DNA of 46,656 nucleotides, taken from contig NZ_LMBX01000026.1 of NCBI RefSeq assembly GCF_001439605.1, forward strand, positions 1 to 46,656, read 5' to 3'. Below, piece by piece: positions 35,373 to 45,712 of the stretch (positions within the stretch are counted from its first letter, which is position 1; every line of letters begins with the position of its first letter). Made by a program: the position numbers and the translations under genes. A model generated the notes under the pieces. The model was not told where the DNA came from, searched no databases, and saw only the letters and a program-made list of their open reading frames with translations. This DNA is from Cytobacillus praedii (GTDB lineage: Bacteria > Bacillota > Bacilli > Bacillales > Cytobacillaceae).

Positions 35373-36332
35373 TCACCTGCTATCATGCTCCTGTTTTTTA
35401 TACCATTCTATTGTTCTATCTATTCCTTCAGAGAAAGAAACGAGTGGCTTCCATCCTAACTTACTTGCTATTTTCCCAGAATCCATTGAATATCTTCGAT
35501 CATGGCCCTTCCGATCTTCAATAAAATGTATGAGTTGATCGCTTTTCTTCAGCTTATTTAGGATGATTTGTATAACTTCTAAATTTGTTTTTTCTTCATA
35601 GCCGCCAATGTTGTACACTTCTCCAGGAACACCATTTTCAAGTACCAATTTTATTGCTCGGCAGTGATCCTCCACGTATATCCAATCACGGATATTTAAC
35701 CCATCTCCGTACACAGGGATATCAATATTATTTAGAGCGTTTGAAATCACTTTAGGAATGAATTTTTCTGCATTTTGAATAGGGCCGTAATTATTGCTGC
35801 ATCGGGTGATGATTAATGGAAGCTGATGTGTTTTGAAGTAGGATCTAACAAGCAAATCTGCTCCTGCTTTCGTGGCCGAATATGGATTATTAGGTGCAAG
35901 TGGAGTCTCTACTGTAAATGGAGGATCTGTTGATTGCAGAGAACCATATACTTCATCAGTGGAAATTTGGATCATTTTCATCGCTTTTCCATTTAATACA
36001 GCTTGTAAAAGGTTAAATGTGCCATTAATATTCGTTCGTATAAACGGGGCCGCGTCCACAATACTTCGATCCACGTGTGATTCGGCAGCAAAGTTGATGA
36101 TTGCAGCATATTTTTGATCAAATATCGCATCCAAATCTTGCTCGTTGCCAATATCACCATGAAAAAACCGATATTGACTCGATTTTTCAAATGGTTTGAT
36201 GGCTTCCGTATTACTGGCATAGGTCAGAGAATCAACATTAGTAATATAGTAATTTGATCGCTCCAGCAAATATGAAATAAAATTTGCTCCGATAAAGCCG
36301 GCTCCACCAGTGATCAGGAGATGGTTGTTCAT
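35373..36332 (-). CDS. rfbB: dTDP-glucose 4,6-dehydratase (SpsJ/RfbB type)
   Basis: The 319-residue SDR converts dTDP-glucose to dTDP-4-keto-6-deoxyglucose. It has [46 protein letters not shown], the catalytic [25 protein letters not shown] and the terminal [17 protein letters not shown]. Length and motifs are complete. Its ATG overlaps the rfbA stop by four bases (ATGA), so the two are coupled. Confidence 0.95.
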   Translation of the reverse strand: MNNHLLITGGAGFIGANFISYLLERSNYYITNVDSLTYASNTEAIKPFEKSSQYRFFHGDIGNEQDLDAIFDQKYAAIINFAAESHVDRSIVDAAPFIRTNINGTFNLLQAVLNGKAMKMIQISTDEVYGSLQSTDPPFTVETPLAPNNPYSATKAGADLLVRSYFKTHQLPLIITRCSNNYGPIQNAEKFIPKVISNALNNIDIPVYGDGLNIRDWIYVEDHCRAIKLVLENGVPGEVYNIGGYEEKTNLEVIQIILNKLKKSDQLIHFIEDRKGHDRRYSMDSGKIASKLGWKPLVSFSEGIDRTIEWYKKQEHDSR

Positions 36333-37069
36333 ATATTCTTCTCCCCAATCGGGTTATTGTTTACATATTGAATAGCTTTAAATAATGATTCATGAGTACC
36401 TGCATCAATCCACCAGCCTTTTAAAATATCGTATTCGAGTTGGTTATTTTTAATGTACATATTGTTTACGTCTGTAATTTCAAGTTCATTTCTGTCGGAG
36501 GGCTGAGCAGCATCAATATACTGAAAAACTTCATGATCATACATATAAATTCCAGTTACACAATAGGAGGATGGAGGATTGATAGGTTTTTCAATAATGG
36601 AGAGAATTAGTTTTTTGATCGGTTCTATATTTGGCACCCCATATCGGATTGGATCCATGACTTCTTTAAGAAGGACTCTTGCACCTTTCTTCTGTTCTTT
36701 AAATGTTTGAACAAAAGGTGTTAATGAATCTTCAAAAATATTATCGCCAAGAATTACAATAAACTTTTCTTTATTTATATAATGGCGTGCACCTAATAAA
36801 GCATCTGCAATCCCCCCACCTACATTAGGCTGAATTTGATATTGAAGCTCTACGTTTAGGTTTTCTCCGGATCCTAATATCTCAATAAAGGAAGGAACAT
36901 CTTTAGGATTTGTTATAATTAGAATTTCATCGATTCCCGCTTCCTTTAATTTCAAAATGGGCCAATAAATCATTGGATACTTGCCAACAGGCAACAGATG
37001 TTTGTTAATTACTTGAGTAAATGGTTTTAAACGAGTACCAGAGCCGCCAGCAAGAATAACCCCTTTCAA
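36329..37069 (-). CDS. rfbA: Glucose-1-phosphate thymidylyltransferase (SpsI/RfbA type)
   Basis: The 246-residue enzyme activates glucose 1-phosphate to dTDP-glucose. It has [33 protein letters not shown], the [10 protein letters not shown] region, [42 protein letters not shown] and [11 protein letters not shown]. It is the short form of RmlA (about 245 residues), as in sps operons, rather than the 290-residue enteric form. It is the first gene of the minus-strand rhamnose operon. Confidence 0.93.
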   Translation of the reverse strand: MKGVILAGGSGTRLKPFTQVINKHLLPVGKYPMIYWPILKLKEAGIDEILIITNPKDVPSFIEILGSGENLNVELQYQIQPNVGGGIADALLGARHYINKEKFIVILGDNIFEDSLTPFVQTFKEQKKGARVLLKEVMDPIRYGVPNIEPIKKLILSIIEKPINPPSSYCVTGIYMYDHEVFQYIDAAQPSDRNELEITDVNNMYIKNNQLEYDILKGWWIDAGTHESLFKAIQYVNNNPIGEKNI

Positions 37070-37458
37070 TGATGAAACACTCCTTTCATAGTATGTTCAA
37101 GAGTACAAAACCTCATTTAAACTTTGTCATTCAAATAAGAAATATCTATATACTATATGAAAAATATCTTCATTTGATCTTAATCATCATCAGCCTATAG
37201 CAATCCAAGCAACGACAATGGGTACGCTCCAAATTCATGAAAACTGTAATTATAGGAGGAACTTTTCGGCATAAGAAAAACACCTCCTTAGATTGATACA
37301 TTAATCGTACTAGGAGGTGTGGCGTGTTAAAACGTATTGATGCATAATCCTTCGAGGAGCATCGGAGCTTTATTGAGAAAAATTTGCCTGGCAGCAAAAC
37401 ATTTCATCCGCACGTCTAGTTAGATACACTTCCACCCTTAAGAGCAAATTTCTGACAA
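37070..37458. other. Intergenic region with hairpin and possible decayed coding sequence
   Basis: ACACCTCCTTA (37280-37290) pairs with TAGGAGGTGT (37311-37320) around a 20-base loop. After it, the plus strand from about 37324 reads LKRIDA, a stop, then SFEEHRSFIEKNLPGSKTFH and further protein-like residues broken by two stops, up to about 37430. This looks like the remains of a gene, which I could not identify. The minus-strand open frame over the same stretch has no ribosome site. Confidence 0.35.
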
Positions 37459-37492
37459 CGCAAAAAGGAGTGAAGATAACTTCACTCCTCCC
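37459..37492 (-). terminator. Terminator of the LtaS-family gene
   Basis: AGGAGTGAA (37466-37474) pairs with TTCACTCCT (37481-37489), and on the minus strand TTTTTG follows. Confidence 0.75.
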
Positions 37493-37495
37493 CCT

Positions 37496-39463
37496 TTATT
37501 GCTGTGTACCAAGCCCGTTTCTCTCTTCCTTAATAGGAATATCCTTCTTAATATATTGATAATCATTACGATCTATCGGTTCATAGCCTTCTGGTTTATA
37601 GAAACGAAGCAAATCTTTGTAAACAATTTCATCTGACATTTGAAGCTCAGTTCTTGCCTTCTCAGCTAGTGACTCGCACCCTGCTCCTTCTACGAGCTCA
37701 CCTGTTTCAGTAGAGTAACATTTCTCTTCAATCTGAGAAACTTCTGGAGAAACAAAATCGCCATTTCGGAATGGTACAACTTCACGATGATTTTTTGATA
37801 AAAGGTCAGAACCTACTGTCAAATAATCTTTCGTATCTATTCCTAAAAGATGCAATAATGTAGGCTGAACATCCACTTGACCGCCAACTTTATTCACTAA
37901 TCCGCCATCTACTCCTGGCACATGAATGAAAACTGGTACTCGCTGAAGCATGGCATTATCGAATGGAGTAATTTCCTTGCCGATAATTTCTTCCATAGCT
38001 TTATTGTGATTTTCAGAAATTCCATAGTGGTCCCCATATAAAACGACAACCGTATTATCGTATAATCCCGATGTCTTCAAATCATTAAAGAATTGCTCTA
38101 ATGCTTGGTCCATATAGTTTGCAGATTGGAAATACTGGTTTACAACATTATCGTCAGTTTCTGCAGCAGGAAAATCTGTATCACCCTCATCCATTTTAAA
38201 TGGAAAGTGGTTGGACAACGTAATAAATTTAGAATAGAAAGGCTGTGGCAGACTTTCTAATATTGGCATCGATTCAGCAAAGAATGGTTTATCTTTTAGA
38301 CCATAATTTTTTGTATTTTCATCTGTCATATTATAATATTCTGCATCAAAAAACTCATCATACCCTAAGGAACGGTACATTTCATTACGGTTCCAGAAGG
38401 TTTTGTAGTTTCCATGGAATACTGCAGATTTGTATCCAAATGATTTTAAAATCGCTGGAGAAGCTTGATACGTATTTTGTGCCTTATTTACATAAACTGC
38501 ACCTTGTGACATTGGATATAATGAGTTATCCATTATAAACTCCGCATCACTTGTTTTCCCTTGTCCTGTTTGGTTAATAATATTATTGAAATAAAAAGTT
38601 TTCCCATCGTGTGCTAATGAGTTCAAGAAAGGAGTAACCTCTTTCCCATTTAGCTGGTAATCAATCATAAATGTTTGCAATGACTCCATTGAAACATAAA
38701 TGACATTCATTCCCTTTGCTTTCCCAAAGTATTCAGGATTTGGTTCAGCATAATTCGCCTTTATATAGTTTTCAACTTCTGTAATATCATTGGAGTCTGC
38801 CAATGCTCTTTGACTGGCAGAACGTGCATTTTGAATGACATCATACACAGAAAAATTATAAGCACCTAAATATTTAACAAGATAATTTCTGTCAAATGAA
38901 CGTGTTAATAGCTCAGGGCGATCCTTTTCCGCAAGCCCAAGATTCAGCATAAACGTCGCTACTGCGGCAAGAATAACAACTGCTCCTGGTTTTCTGCTTA
39001 CTAATTTTCCTGGGTTGTACCATTTCTTTGCTACGAAAAGGATGAGCAAAATTGTATCCGTAAAGTAGAAAATATCAAGCGGAGACATTAAAGATAAAGC
39101 ACTCTCTCCCAATTGTCCCCCATTCACTTTTGTTTGCATGACGACTGGAACAGTAATAAAGTCGTTAAAAAAGCGATAATAAGCGATATTTGCATACAAA
39201 ACAAACGAAAGCAAAAAGTTCATTATAATGAATATGGTTGATTGAACTTTGCCTTTAAATAATAATGCGATCCCAAAGAATAAAAGAGCTGAACTTAAAG
39301 GATTAATAAATAATAAAAACTCCTGCATTTTATTATCTATTCCTAAATTAAACTCAATTCGATAAGCCGCATATGTTTTTAGCCAAAATAAAATGACAAC
39401 GAAAAAGAACAGCGGCAAATTCCCTTTCATTTTTTCATTTATTGTTGAAAAAAGTTTTTTCAT
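37496..39463 (-). CDS. LTA synthase family protein (glycerol phosphate transferase)
   Basis: The 655-residue protein has five N-terminal membrane helices (about residues 15-205) and an extracellular sulfatase-type domain (about 250-590). It builds lipoteichoic acid by transferring glycerol phosphate from phosphatidylglycerol. Active-site parts are visible: NVIYVSMESLQ with its Glu, GQGKTSDAEF with the nucleophilic Thr, and VVLYGDHYGISENHN with Asp and His. Domain order and length are normal for LtaS, YfnI, YqgS and YvgJ of B. subtilis; I cannot say which paralogue it corresponds to. It is a single gene with its own terminator. The C-terminal tail (about 600-655) is charged. Confidence 0.9.
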   Translation of the reverse strand: MKKLFSTINEKMKGNLPLFFFVVILFWLKTYAAYRIEFNLGIDNKMQEFLLFINPLSSALLFFGIALLFKGKVQSTIFIIMNFLLSFVLYANIAYYRFFNDFITVPVVMQTKVNGGQLGESALSLMSPLDIFYFTDTILLILFVAKKWYNPGKLVSRKPGAVVILAAVATFMLNLGLAEKDRPELLTRSFDRNYLVKYLGAYNFSVYDVIQNARSASQRALADSNDITEVENYIKANYAEPNPEYFGKAKGMNVIYVSMESLQTFMIDYQLNGKEVTPFLNSLAHDGKTFYFNNIINQTGQGKTSDAEFIMDNSLYPMSQGAVYVNKAQNTYQASPAILKSFGYKSAVFHGNYKTFWNRNEMYRSLGYDEFFDAEYYNMTDENTKNYGLKDKPFFAESMPILESLPQPFYSKFITLSNHFPFKMDEGDTDFPAAETDDNVVNQYFQSANYMDQALEQFFNDLKTSGLYDNTVVVLYGDHYGISENHNKAMEEIIGKEITPFDNAMLQRVPVFIHVPGVDGGLVNKVGGQVDVQPTLLHLLGIDTKDYLTVGSDLLSKNHREVVPFRNGDFVSPEVSQIEEKCYSTETGELVEGAGCESLAEKARTELQMSDEIVYKDLLRFYKPEGYEPIDRNDYQYIKKDIPIKEERNGLGTQQ

Positions 39464-39750
39464 AATTCACACCTCACACATTTAAAAATCAGAAAAACTT
39501 AGCAAGCGCTAAGTTTACATAATTTTTCTATTGACCATCAAAATTTATTAGGAAGCTGAACGATGTTATCTAATATATCATAGAATTGAAGGATTGAAAA
39601 CTAAAAACCCTGACAAAAATTTAGCCAGTTTCCCCCTATATCCAACAAAAATAGACAATACTCCCTAAATTTCTTTTTGTTTATATGGACATTAGATGAA
39701 GCAAGTATTTCCCCTCCAACATAATGTATAGGGAAGGGAGGGACAGAAAT

Positions 39751-39936
39751 ATGCAACTACTAATCTTGCTTTATTTAGCCTCAATATTGTCAGGATTTGC
39801 TCTTATTAATGTGCCAACATCTGCAATCATTACACCAGGAATTGCAAACTTTTTCGATATTGTTGGTGGAATTGCAATTGTTGTATTCTCATTCGTATTG
39901 TTATATCACGGGATTAAATCACTTATAAAAAAATAA
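39751..39936 (+). CDS. Small two-helix membrane protein
   Basis: The 61-residue product starts at the ATG at 39751 behind AAGGGAGGG; the longer frame at 39724 is not supported. Two hydrophobic segments (LLILLYLASILSGFALI and IVGGIAIVVFSFVLLYHGI) are linked by a short polar turn and end in KSLIKK. It is a single gene with a terminator. I do not recognise a family. Confidence 0.7.
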   Translation: MQLLILLYLASILSGFALINVPTSAIITPGIANFFDIVGGIAIVVFSFVLLYHGIKSLIKK

Positions 39937-39946
39937 CTATTTAATC

Positions 39947-39975
39947 AGAGACCCCACTAGGGTCTCTTTATATTT
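39947..39975 (+). terminator. Terminator of the small membrane protein gene
   Basis: AGAGACCC (39947-39954) pairs with GGGTCTCT (39960-39967), followed by TTATATTTTTATTT. Confidence 0.75.
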
Positions 39976-40048
39976 TTATTTCATATGAGGTTAAGAAAGA
40001 ATTATAATAATAATTGGACATATCATTTCAAAAAGAGGAGATGTACAT

Positions 40049-41098
40049 ATGGCATACCCTAATATCGATGAAACCCTTCAGCTTTTGAAAGAATTGGTTT
40101 CTATCCCAAGCCCTTCTGGAAATACGGAAAAAGTGATTTCTTTTGTGGAACAATACTTGAAAGAATTAGGTGTGGAAACAAGCAGAAACCGCAAAGGGGG
40201 ATTAATTGCAACACTTCATGGCAGAGATGATAAAAAGCACCGCCTCCTAACAGCCCATGTGGATACGCTTGGAGCAATTGTTAAGGAAATTAAACCGAGC
40301 GGCAGACTTAAACTTGATCTAATTGGCGGCTTTAAATACAACTCCATTGAAGGAGAATACTGTGAGATTGAAACATCCAAAGGAAAGAAATATACAGGAA
40401 CGATTTTGATGCACCAAACTTCTGTGCATGTCTATAAGGATGCCGGAAAAGCAGAAAGAAATCAGGATAATATGGAAGTTAGAATTGATGAAGTTGTTCA
40501 TAGTGCGGAAGAAGTACAGGCGCTGGGAATTGAGATTGGAGATTTTGTTTCTTTCGACCCACGGGTACAGCTTACACCTTCAGGATATATCAAATCGCGA
40601 CATCTTGATGATAAGGCAAGCGTTGCACTCTTATTGCAATTAATAAAGCAAATAAAATCAGAGAGCATAGATCTACCCTATACTACTCATTTTCTTATTT
40701 CAAATAATGAAGAAATTGGCTACGGCGGGAATTCCAATATTACCCCTGAAACAGTAGAATATTTAGCAGTAGATATGGGAGCAATGGGAGATGGACAGGC
40801 AACAGATGAATATACAGTTTCAATCTGTGTTAAGGATGCCAGCGGACCGTATCATTATGAGCTAAGAAAAAAATTAGTGCAGCTTGCAAAGGATCATCAA
40901 ATTGACTATAAGCTTGATATTTATCCCTACTATGGCTCAGATGCTTCAGCTGCCATTCGTGCAGGACATGACATTGTTCATGGGTTAATCGGACCAGGGA
41001 TAGATTCATCCCATGCTTTTGAAAGAACTCATAAAAAATCGATCGAGAATACAGCAAAATTACTATTTCATTATTTACAGTCTGAAATGGTTCTTTAG
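40049..41098 (+). CDS. M42 family metallopeptidase (YhfE-like aminopeptidase)
   Basis: The 349-residue protein is an M42-type co-catalytic metal aminopeptidase acting in the cytosol. Metal and active-site elements are visible: H70 and D72 in TAHVDT, SRHLDDKASVA with the bridging Asp, ISNNEEIGYGG with the catalytic and metal Glu, VDMGA with its Asp, and SSHAFERTH with the last His. An AP_endonuc-like PDZ-type insertion lies at about residues 85-180. Length agrees with B. subtilis YhfE (about 346). A GAGGAG site precedes the ATG. It is a single gene. Confidence 0.9.
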   Translation: MAYPNIDETLQLLKELVSIPSPSGNTEKVISFVEQYLKELGVETSRNRKGGLIATLHGRDDKKHRLLTAHVDTLGAIVKEIKPSGRLKLDLIGGFKYNSIEGEYCEIETSKGKKYTGTILMHQTSVHVYKDAGKAERNQDNMEVRIDEVVHSAEEVQALGIEIGDFVSFDPRVQLTPSGYIKSRHLDDKASVALLLQLIKQIKSESIDLPYTTHFLISNNEEIGYGGNSNITPETVEYLAVDMGAMGDGQATDEYTVSICVKDASGPYHYELRKKLVQLAKDHQIDYKLDIYPYYGSDASAAIRAGHDIVHGLIGPGIDSSHAFERTHKKSIENTAKLLFHYLQSEMVL

Positions 41099-41101
41099 TA
41101 T

Positions 41102-41136
41102 AAAACAAAGCCTCCATGACTGGAGGCTTTGTTTTA
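41102..41136. terminator. Bidirectional terminator
   Basis: AACAAAGCCTCCA (41104-41116) pairs with TGGAGGCTTTGTT (41121-41133), with T and A runs on both sides. It serves the converging M42 peptidase and cell-wall hydrolase genes. Confidence 0.88.
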
Positions 41137-41143
41137 TTAAAAA

Positions 41144-42085
41144 TTATAATGCCGTTCTCACCCCAAGATAACGAGTCTTCCAATACGATAGACTCATATC
41201 ACTGATCGTTACCCCTGTTGATGAACCAGAGTGAATAAATTGATTATCTCCTAAATATATTCCTGCATGTGATGGGCCCGAGCTTGTGTTAAAGAATACA
41301 ATATTCCCTACTTTCGGTGTCGAAACTGGCTTCGTTGCGTCCCAAATGGTTGCTACCGTCCTAGGAATGGAAATGCCAACATTATTGAACACATAGTTTA
41401 GATAGCCGCTGCAATCAAATGCAGCTGGTGTACTTCCCCCCCATTTGTAAGGAACTCCGATATACTTTTTTGCCTCAGCAATGAGCACATCCACCTTAGA
41501 AGTATTAGTGGAAGGAGTTTGGCTGGAAACTGCTGTATTTGATACCTTCAATACTTGTCCAACAAAAATAGCATCTGAGCTTAAATTATTTAAAGACTTT
41601 AACTGTGAAACCGATAAATTATGGCGAGTTGCAATCATCCAAAGGCTATCACCGCTTTGGACTGTATAAGTAGTGCTTGAATTAGCAGAGCTGGCTTGTC
41701 CACCTTTAACAACTAATTTTTGTCCAGGATAAATAGTATCCGTATTTAATCCATTTAAATTTTTCAGCTCTCCAACCGAAAGATTGAATTTTCTTGCAAT
41801 TCCCCATAAACCATCGCCATTTTGCACTGTATAAGTTGCTGTTTGATCATGACTGTGTGGTGCTAGTAAACTTAAATTTTGACCTGGATAAATAGTAGAG
41901 CTAGATATATTATTCCATTCAATAATTTGATTGACTGATAGATTATTCACTTGGGCAATTTTCCATAATGTATCACCCGATCGAACCTCATATGTATTTT
42001 CATGTGCACTTGCATTCCCTTGAAGTGCTAAGAAAAGCCCTGCAGTCGCTGCCATTGTAAGTAGTTGCTTTCTCATGGTGTTCAC
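41144..42085 (-). CDS. LysM-NlpC/P60 peptidoglycan endopeptidase
   Basis: The 313-residue protein is secreted: signal peptide at residues 1-27 with cleavage after ASA. Three LysM domains follow (about 31-74, 84-127 and 139-182, each beginning YxVxxGDxLW), then a Ser/Thr linker and an NlpC/P60 domain (about 198-313) with C225 in FDCSGY, H273 in PSHAGIY and H285 as the catalytic triad. It is built like LytE, LytF and CwlS of B. subtilis, D,L-endopeptidases that cut the stem peptide during growth and separation. It is a single gene with a GGAGTG site. Confidence 0.92.
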   Translation of the reverse strand: MNTMRKQLLTMAATAGLFLALQGNASAHENTYEVRSGDTLWKIAQVNNLSVNQIIEWNNISSSTIYPGQNLSLLAPHSHDQTATYTVQNGDGLWGIARKFNLSVGELKNLNGLNTDTIYPGQKLVVKGGQASSANSSTTYTVQSGDSLWMIATRHNLSVSQLKSLNNLSSDAIFVGQVLKVSNTAVSSQTPSTNTSKVDVLIAEAKKYIGVPYKWGGSTPAAFDCSGYLNYVFNNVGISIPRTVATIWDATKPVSTPKVGNIVFFNTSSGPSHAGIYLGDNQFIHSGSSTGVTISDMSLSYWKTRYLGVRTAL

Positions 42086-42273
42086 TCCTTATTGTTCTAT
42101 GGATTTTATTTTATAGAAAATTCACTTTAATATATATCTGTAAAAGCTGGTGAGAATGGTATATTTTCCGCCTGCAGCCACTTCTCCCCACCATCACCAA
42201 AAAGCATCATATTTTCATAGGTATTTGTACCTAATAATCAAATTTTAGTGTAAAAGGCAAGAGAAAAATCTAA

Positions 42274-42308
42274 AGAAAAAGAAGCCTTTCAAAAATATTT
42301 TGGCTTCT
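42274..42308 (-). terminator. Terminator after selB
   Basis: GAAGCC (42281-42286) pairs with GGCTTC (42302-42307), and on the minus strand TTTTTCTTT follows. Confidence 0.7.
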
Positions 42309-42325
42309 CATTTCATTCTATCTAT

Positions 42326-44212
42326 TTACTTTTCTATCCATATCCTTTTATTCTCTATTCTTTTTGTTATACCCATTGCATCCAAACGTTCCAAAAACGG
42401 AATCATATACTTCCTTGAAAGATCTAGAACTTCTTTAGCATCACCAACCTCAAATTCCGGACCAGTACGTCTCTTCAACTCTTCAACCGCATGTCTAAAG
42501 TGGGCACAATGCCAATAATATTGATCATCAAGCGGGGCAATCACAAGTTCTTCTACTAAAAATCTCATAATATCAGGAACTAGCTGCTTCGGTATGCCCG
42601 CTTTAGTAAAATAGTCACTTATATATTTCACTTTAAACCCATCACTTTTAAGTTGTTCAAGCAAGCCGTCTGTTCTTTTTTCCCAATTCGAAGGTATATG
42701 AGGCTTAAAATTCCGAAGATGAATGTACTGTCCCCTCTTGCAGAAAAGGGAAGATTCAATTGCCTGTTCTAATACATATTCCAATAGCTGTTTCGGATAC
42801 ATCTTTTGCATAGGCTGTAATAATGCCGCTTTACTTTCACCAGGCTTCATCGGATGATCATGATGAAAATCCTTCATTCGGTCATATATGTCCTCTTCAA
42901 TAAAGTCCCTTATGGAGGATAGAGTATATTCCTTCCCATTATAATAAAGAAACTCTTCCGCCTCACTTAAAATTGGCATTAATTCTGATTCATCAAGTGA
43001 AGTTCTTGTTATTAATTCAGTTAGTGTCAAACTTTTTGCTTCCGATATTGCAGCCATCATTCTTTCCTTTGGGCTGCCCTCTTTTTTCTTTGCTAATTCC
43101 TCAATCGTTTTTTGGCCAAAACGATATTTCTCTCCTCTTGGATCGATGACCCAGCCGCCGCCAATTGTTTCTTGAGGACTCGGCCGTCTTAAAATAAAAC
43201 GATCCCCACGCTTGGTGACAATCTCCTCATCTAATCGTATTTGACAAAGAATTTCACTATTTTCATCCTTCATTTCATTCCGGTCAAAAAAGACAATTCG
43301 TCCCATCACTTCTGCTGTGCCAATGTGACATTTGATTGGCATTCTCTGTTTAACTATATAATCTAAATCTCCTGCTACTTTTATTGAAACATCAATTGTC
43401 CGTGTAATAATAAAATGCTCTGAAGACACAAGGACATCTCCACGTTCAATATCCTCCTTAGATATACCAGAAAGATTGATTGCTACCCGCTGACCAGCAT
43501 ATGCATGTCCAGCATGCTGATGATGAACTTGAAGCTGCCTTGCGCGTGTTTCCAGTCCTTTAGGCATTACCATTAACGCTTGCCCTTCTTCTATTGAGCC
43601 TTCATAAACGGTCCCCCTTACAACCGTACCCTGCCCCTTAATGGTAAAAACCTGATCGATTGGAAGCCGAAAAGCCCCTCTAATATCCCTTGTTTCCAAG
43701 AGTTTTAGTGTATCGGTTATCATATTCTTCAGATCATCTATTCCTCTTAATGAAAGACTATCGACTAGCATATAAGGTGACTGTTCAAATACAGTCCCCT
43801 TTAATTCTTCAAAAATGTCATCCTGTACTAAATCAATAAATTCTTCCTCTACACGGTCAATTTTTGTAATGGCAACAATTCCATTCTGAACACCTAATAA
43901 CCCTAAAATATGTAAATGCTCTCTTGTTTGGGGCATAACCCCTTCATCTGCTGCCACAACTAGAACTACTAAATCAATGCCTGCCACACCAGCAATCATT
44001 TGGCGAATAAACCGTTCATGGCCTGGTACATCCACAACCGAAATTTGTATTTCTTCATCTTCATAAAGAGGTGCAAACCCAAGCTCAATAGAAATTTGCC
44101 GTTCTTTCTCCTCCTTTAATCGATCCGTATCCACATTTGTCAAAGCTTTTGTTAACGTTGTTTTTCCATGATCAATATGTCCAGCCATACCAATTGTAAA
44201 AAACCTTTTCAT
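42326..44212 (-). CDS. selB: Selenocysteine-specific elongation factor SelB
   Basis: The 628-residue GTPase brings selenocysteyl-tRNA to UGA codons marked by SECIS hairpins. The N-terminal GTPase domain has [19 protein letters not shown] and AITKIDR. EF-Tu-like domains 2 and 3 include [15 protein letters not shown] and [15 protein letters not shown], and the C-terminal winged helices run from about residue 400 to the end, ending [14 protein letters not shown]. Length is normal for SelB (about 610-635). I prefer the ATG at 44212 over the GTG at 44221 for spacing. No selA, selD, selC or selenoprotein gene is visible here, so the rest of the pathway must lie elsewhere. Confidence 0.93.
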   Translation of the reverse strand: MKRFFTIGMAGHIDHGKTTLTKALTNVDTDRLKEEKERQISIELGFAPLYEDEEIQISVVDVPGHERFIRQMIAGVAGIDLVVLVVAADEGVMPQTREHLHILGLLGVQNGIVAITKIDRVEEEFIDLVQDDIFEELKGTVFEQSPYMLVDSLSLRGIDDLKNMITDTLKLLETRDIRGAFRLPIDQVFTIKGQGTVVRGTVYEGSIEEGQALMVMPKGLETRARQLQVHHQHAGHAYAGQRVAINLSGISKEDIERGDVLVSSEHFIITRTIDVSIKVAGDLDYIVKQRMPIKCHIGTAEVMGRIVFFDRNEMKDENSEILCQIRLDEEIVTKRGDRFILRRPSPQETIGGGWVIDPRGEKYRFGQKTIEELAKKKEGSPKERMMAAISEAKSLTLTELITRTSLDESELMPILSEAEEFLYYNGKEYTLSSIRDFIEEDIYDRMKDFHHDHPMKPGESKAALLQPMQKMYPKQLLEYVLEQAIESSLFCKRGQYIHLRNFKPHIPSNWEKRTDGLLEQLKSDGFKVKYISDYFTKAGIPKQLVPDIMRFLVEELVIAPLDDQYYWHCAHFRHAVEELKRRTGPEFEVGDAKEVLDLSRKYMIPFLERLDAMGITKRIENKRIWIEK

Positions 44213-44287
44213 CGATGCCACCTACTCCTGCTTTACTTATGTATCTTTCACATTATCGTTTAAATAAGAAAAATTCAATCATTTAGG

Positions 44288-45016
44288 TTATTTGTCATAT
44301 AATTTCCTTGAAATCCGATTTTTCTTTGCAAAAGGAATGAGTAAAAGGAAAAACAGGAAAAAAGCAGCTGCTTCTAACGCCAATATATAATAAGGATAAG
44401 GACCAAAATAATCTAATAAGGAACCATTGCTAGGTTTGCTAGCAAGGAACATATAATTTCCGCCTGTTAATTTATTTGCTATAAACGCAGCCCCGGCACT
44501 TCCATTTAAAAATAAAAAGGAAGCAAAAAGACCTTTTCTTGTTGGTTTGAACTTATGGACGAACACAAAATAAAGACAAGTCCAAATAATAAGCATATGA
44601 GTAATAAAAAATTGAAAAAACCGGAAATGAGGAAACCCTAGAAATAATTCAGGTGTCAGAATTGCCATAAAGGCACCTGTTATTCCAATAAAATAAACAA
44701 TCTGAAAAATAGTTTGTGCTCTTGTTGCTAAAAGAATTAAACATAAAATGAGACTAAGTGAACAAAGCTGCAGAGGAAGAGTAAATGAAATATCCCAATA
44801 GCCATCTTTATATAACCAAAAATGATACGAGGTTTCTAATAAGAAAAGAACTAAAAACATGATGCCCCTTGCCCAATGATCATATTTCCTTAAATGGTTT
44901 CGAAACCTAAAGAGAAATACAGATCCGGATAAAAAAATAACAATCATTAAAAAATGAGATACAGAAAAGGCTTCAAAAGGAAAAAGGTCATATTGATGGT
45001 CAAATAGTATACTCAT
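44288..45016 (-). CDS. TIGR02206-type membrane protein (YwaF-like)
   Basis: The 242-residue integral membrane protein has about seven hydrophobic helices (for example FLMIVIFLSGSVFLFRF, FLVLFLLETSYHFWLY and LPLQLCSLSLILCLILL). It also shows the YwaF/TIGR02206 hallmarks LPLQLCSLSL, an HF...FITHML stretch and ANKLTGGNYMFLASKP. This family occurs across Firmicutes; its function is unknown, and some members are annotated as abortive-infection or general membrane proteins without proof. It begins 15 bases after the Dph6-type gene, so both are co-transcribed, and selB follows 75 bases on. Confidence 0.82.
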   Translation of the reverse strand: MSILFDHQYDLFPFEAFSVSHFLMIVIFLSGSVFLFRFRNHLRKYDHWARGIMFLVLFLLETSYHFWLYKDGYWDISFTLPLQLCSLSLILCLILLATRAQTIFQIVYFIGITGAFMAILTPELFLGFPHFRFFQFFITHMLIIWTCLYFVFVHKFKPTRKGLFASFLFLNGSAGAAFIANKLTGGNYMFLASKPSNGSLLDYFGPYPYYILALEAAAFFLFFLLLIPFAKKNRISRKLYDK

Positions 45017-45031
45017 TTAACTAAGCCCCTT

Positions 45032-45712
45032 TTATTCTTTTGGTATTAGTTCAATTTTTTGAAATTCATACTTTTGCGTTGTTTCAAACTTGATGATTTC
45101 TGGTTGTTCAAGTGCAATCCTTGCTTTAAAAAGTGGACCATCTGATACAAATGTATGGTATTCTCCAGACTCTCCCATCGGACAGCAATCCCTTTTTATA
45201 ATATCATCAATGAATGCAGAATCGAGCTGTCTGCCAAGCCATGTATTTTCAAGTACATCTTCACGGACTCGAATGACAGTCGCCTTATAGCCTGACTGAA
45301 CAAAGGTCTTCAAAAGAGGAAGTGCATCTTCTTTTCTTCCCCACAATGGATAAATTGGTTCAAGTGATGTATCCTTTGCTAATTGTTCTCCCCACTCCCG
45401 GTGCCCTTCTAGATATAAGTCACCAAAGGCAATTCCATCCAATTGATATTGAAGTTTATAATTTTTCAATGCATCCGTAAAACTGCTTGTATAATCCTCA
45501 AAGGTGCAGGAGACGAATTCTAGTGGAATATCTAAGGCTTTCGCTTGAAGCCTAACTAATTCCATTTTTTCTCCATGTCCAAAGGTTCGGCCAATTTCTA
45601 TCGGAATCGTTGTTATTAAACAGGCAACCTCCACCCCTGATTTAGTTAATTTATCAAGTGCCATACAGCTGTCTTTCCCGCCGCTCCATGATAAAGCCAC
45701 ACGTTTCTTCAT
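45032..45712 (-). CDS. PP-loop ATPase of the Dph6/diphthine-ammonia ligase family
   Basis: The 226-residue protein has the PP-loop signature ALSWSGGKDSCMALDKL at residues 6-22, and the Dph6-type LDGIAFGDLYLEGHREW and YPLWGRKEDALPLL segments. It ends with the conserved DPCGESGEYHTFV-like stretch CCPMGESGEYHTFVSDGP. Eukaryotic Dph6 makes diphthamide on EF-2; bacteria have no diphthamide, so a related adenylating amidation of another substrate is more likely. It heads an operon with the YwaF-type gene. Confidence 0.82.
   Translation of the reverse strand: MKKRVALSWSGGKDSCMALDKLTKSGVEVACLITTIPIEIGRTFGHGEKMELVRLQAKALDIPLEFVSCTFEDYTSSFTDALKNYKLQYQLDGIAFGDLYLEGHREWGEQLAKDTSLEPIYPLWGRKEDALPLLKTFVQSGYKATVIRVREDVLENTWLGRQLDSAFIDDIIKRDCCPMGESGEYHTFVSDGPLFKARIALEQPEIIKFETTQKYEFQKIELIPKE

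Noticed and set aside
42326..44212. Selenoprotein or SECIS element in this window
   Set aside because: No gene here shows an in-frame TGA inside an otherwise conserved protein, so no selenoprotein could be supported.
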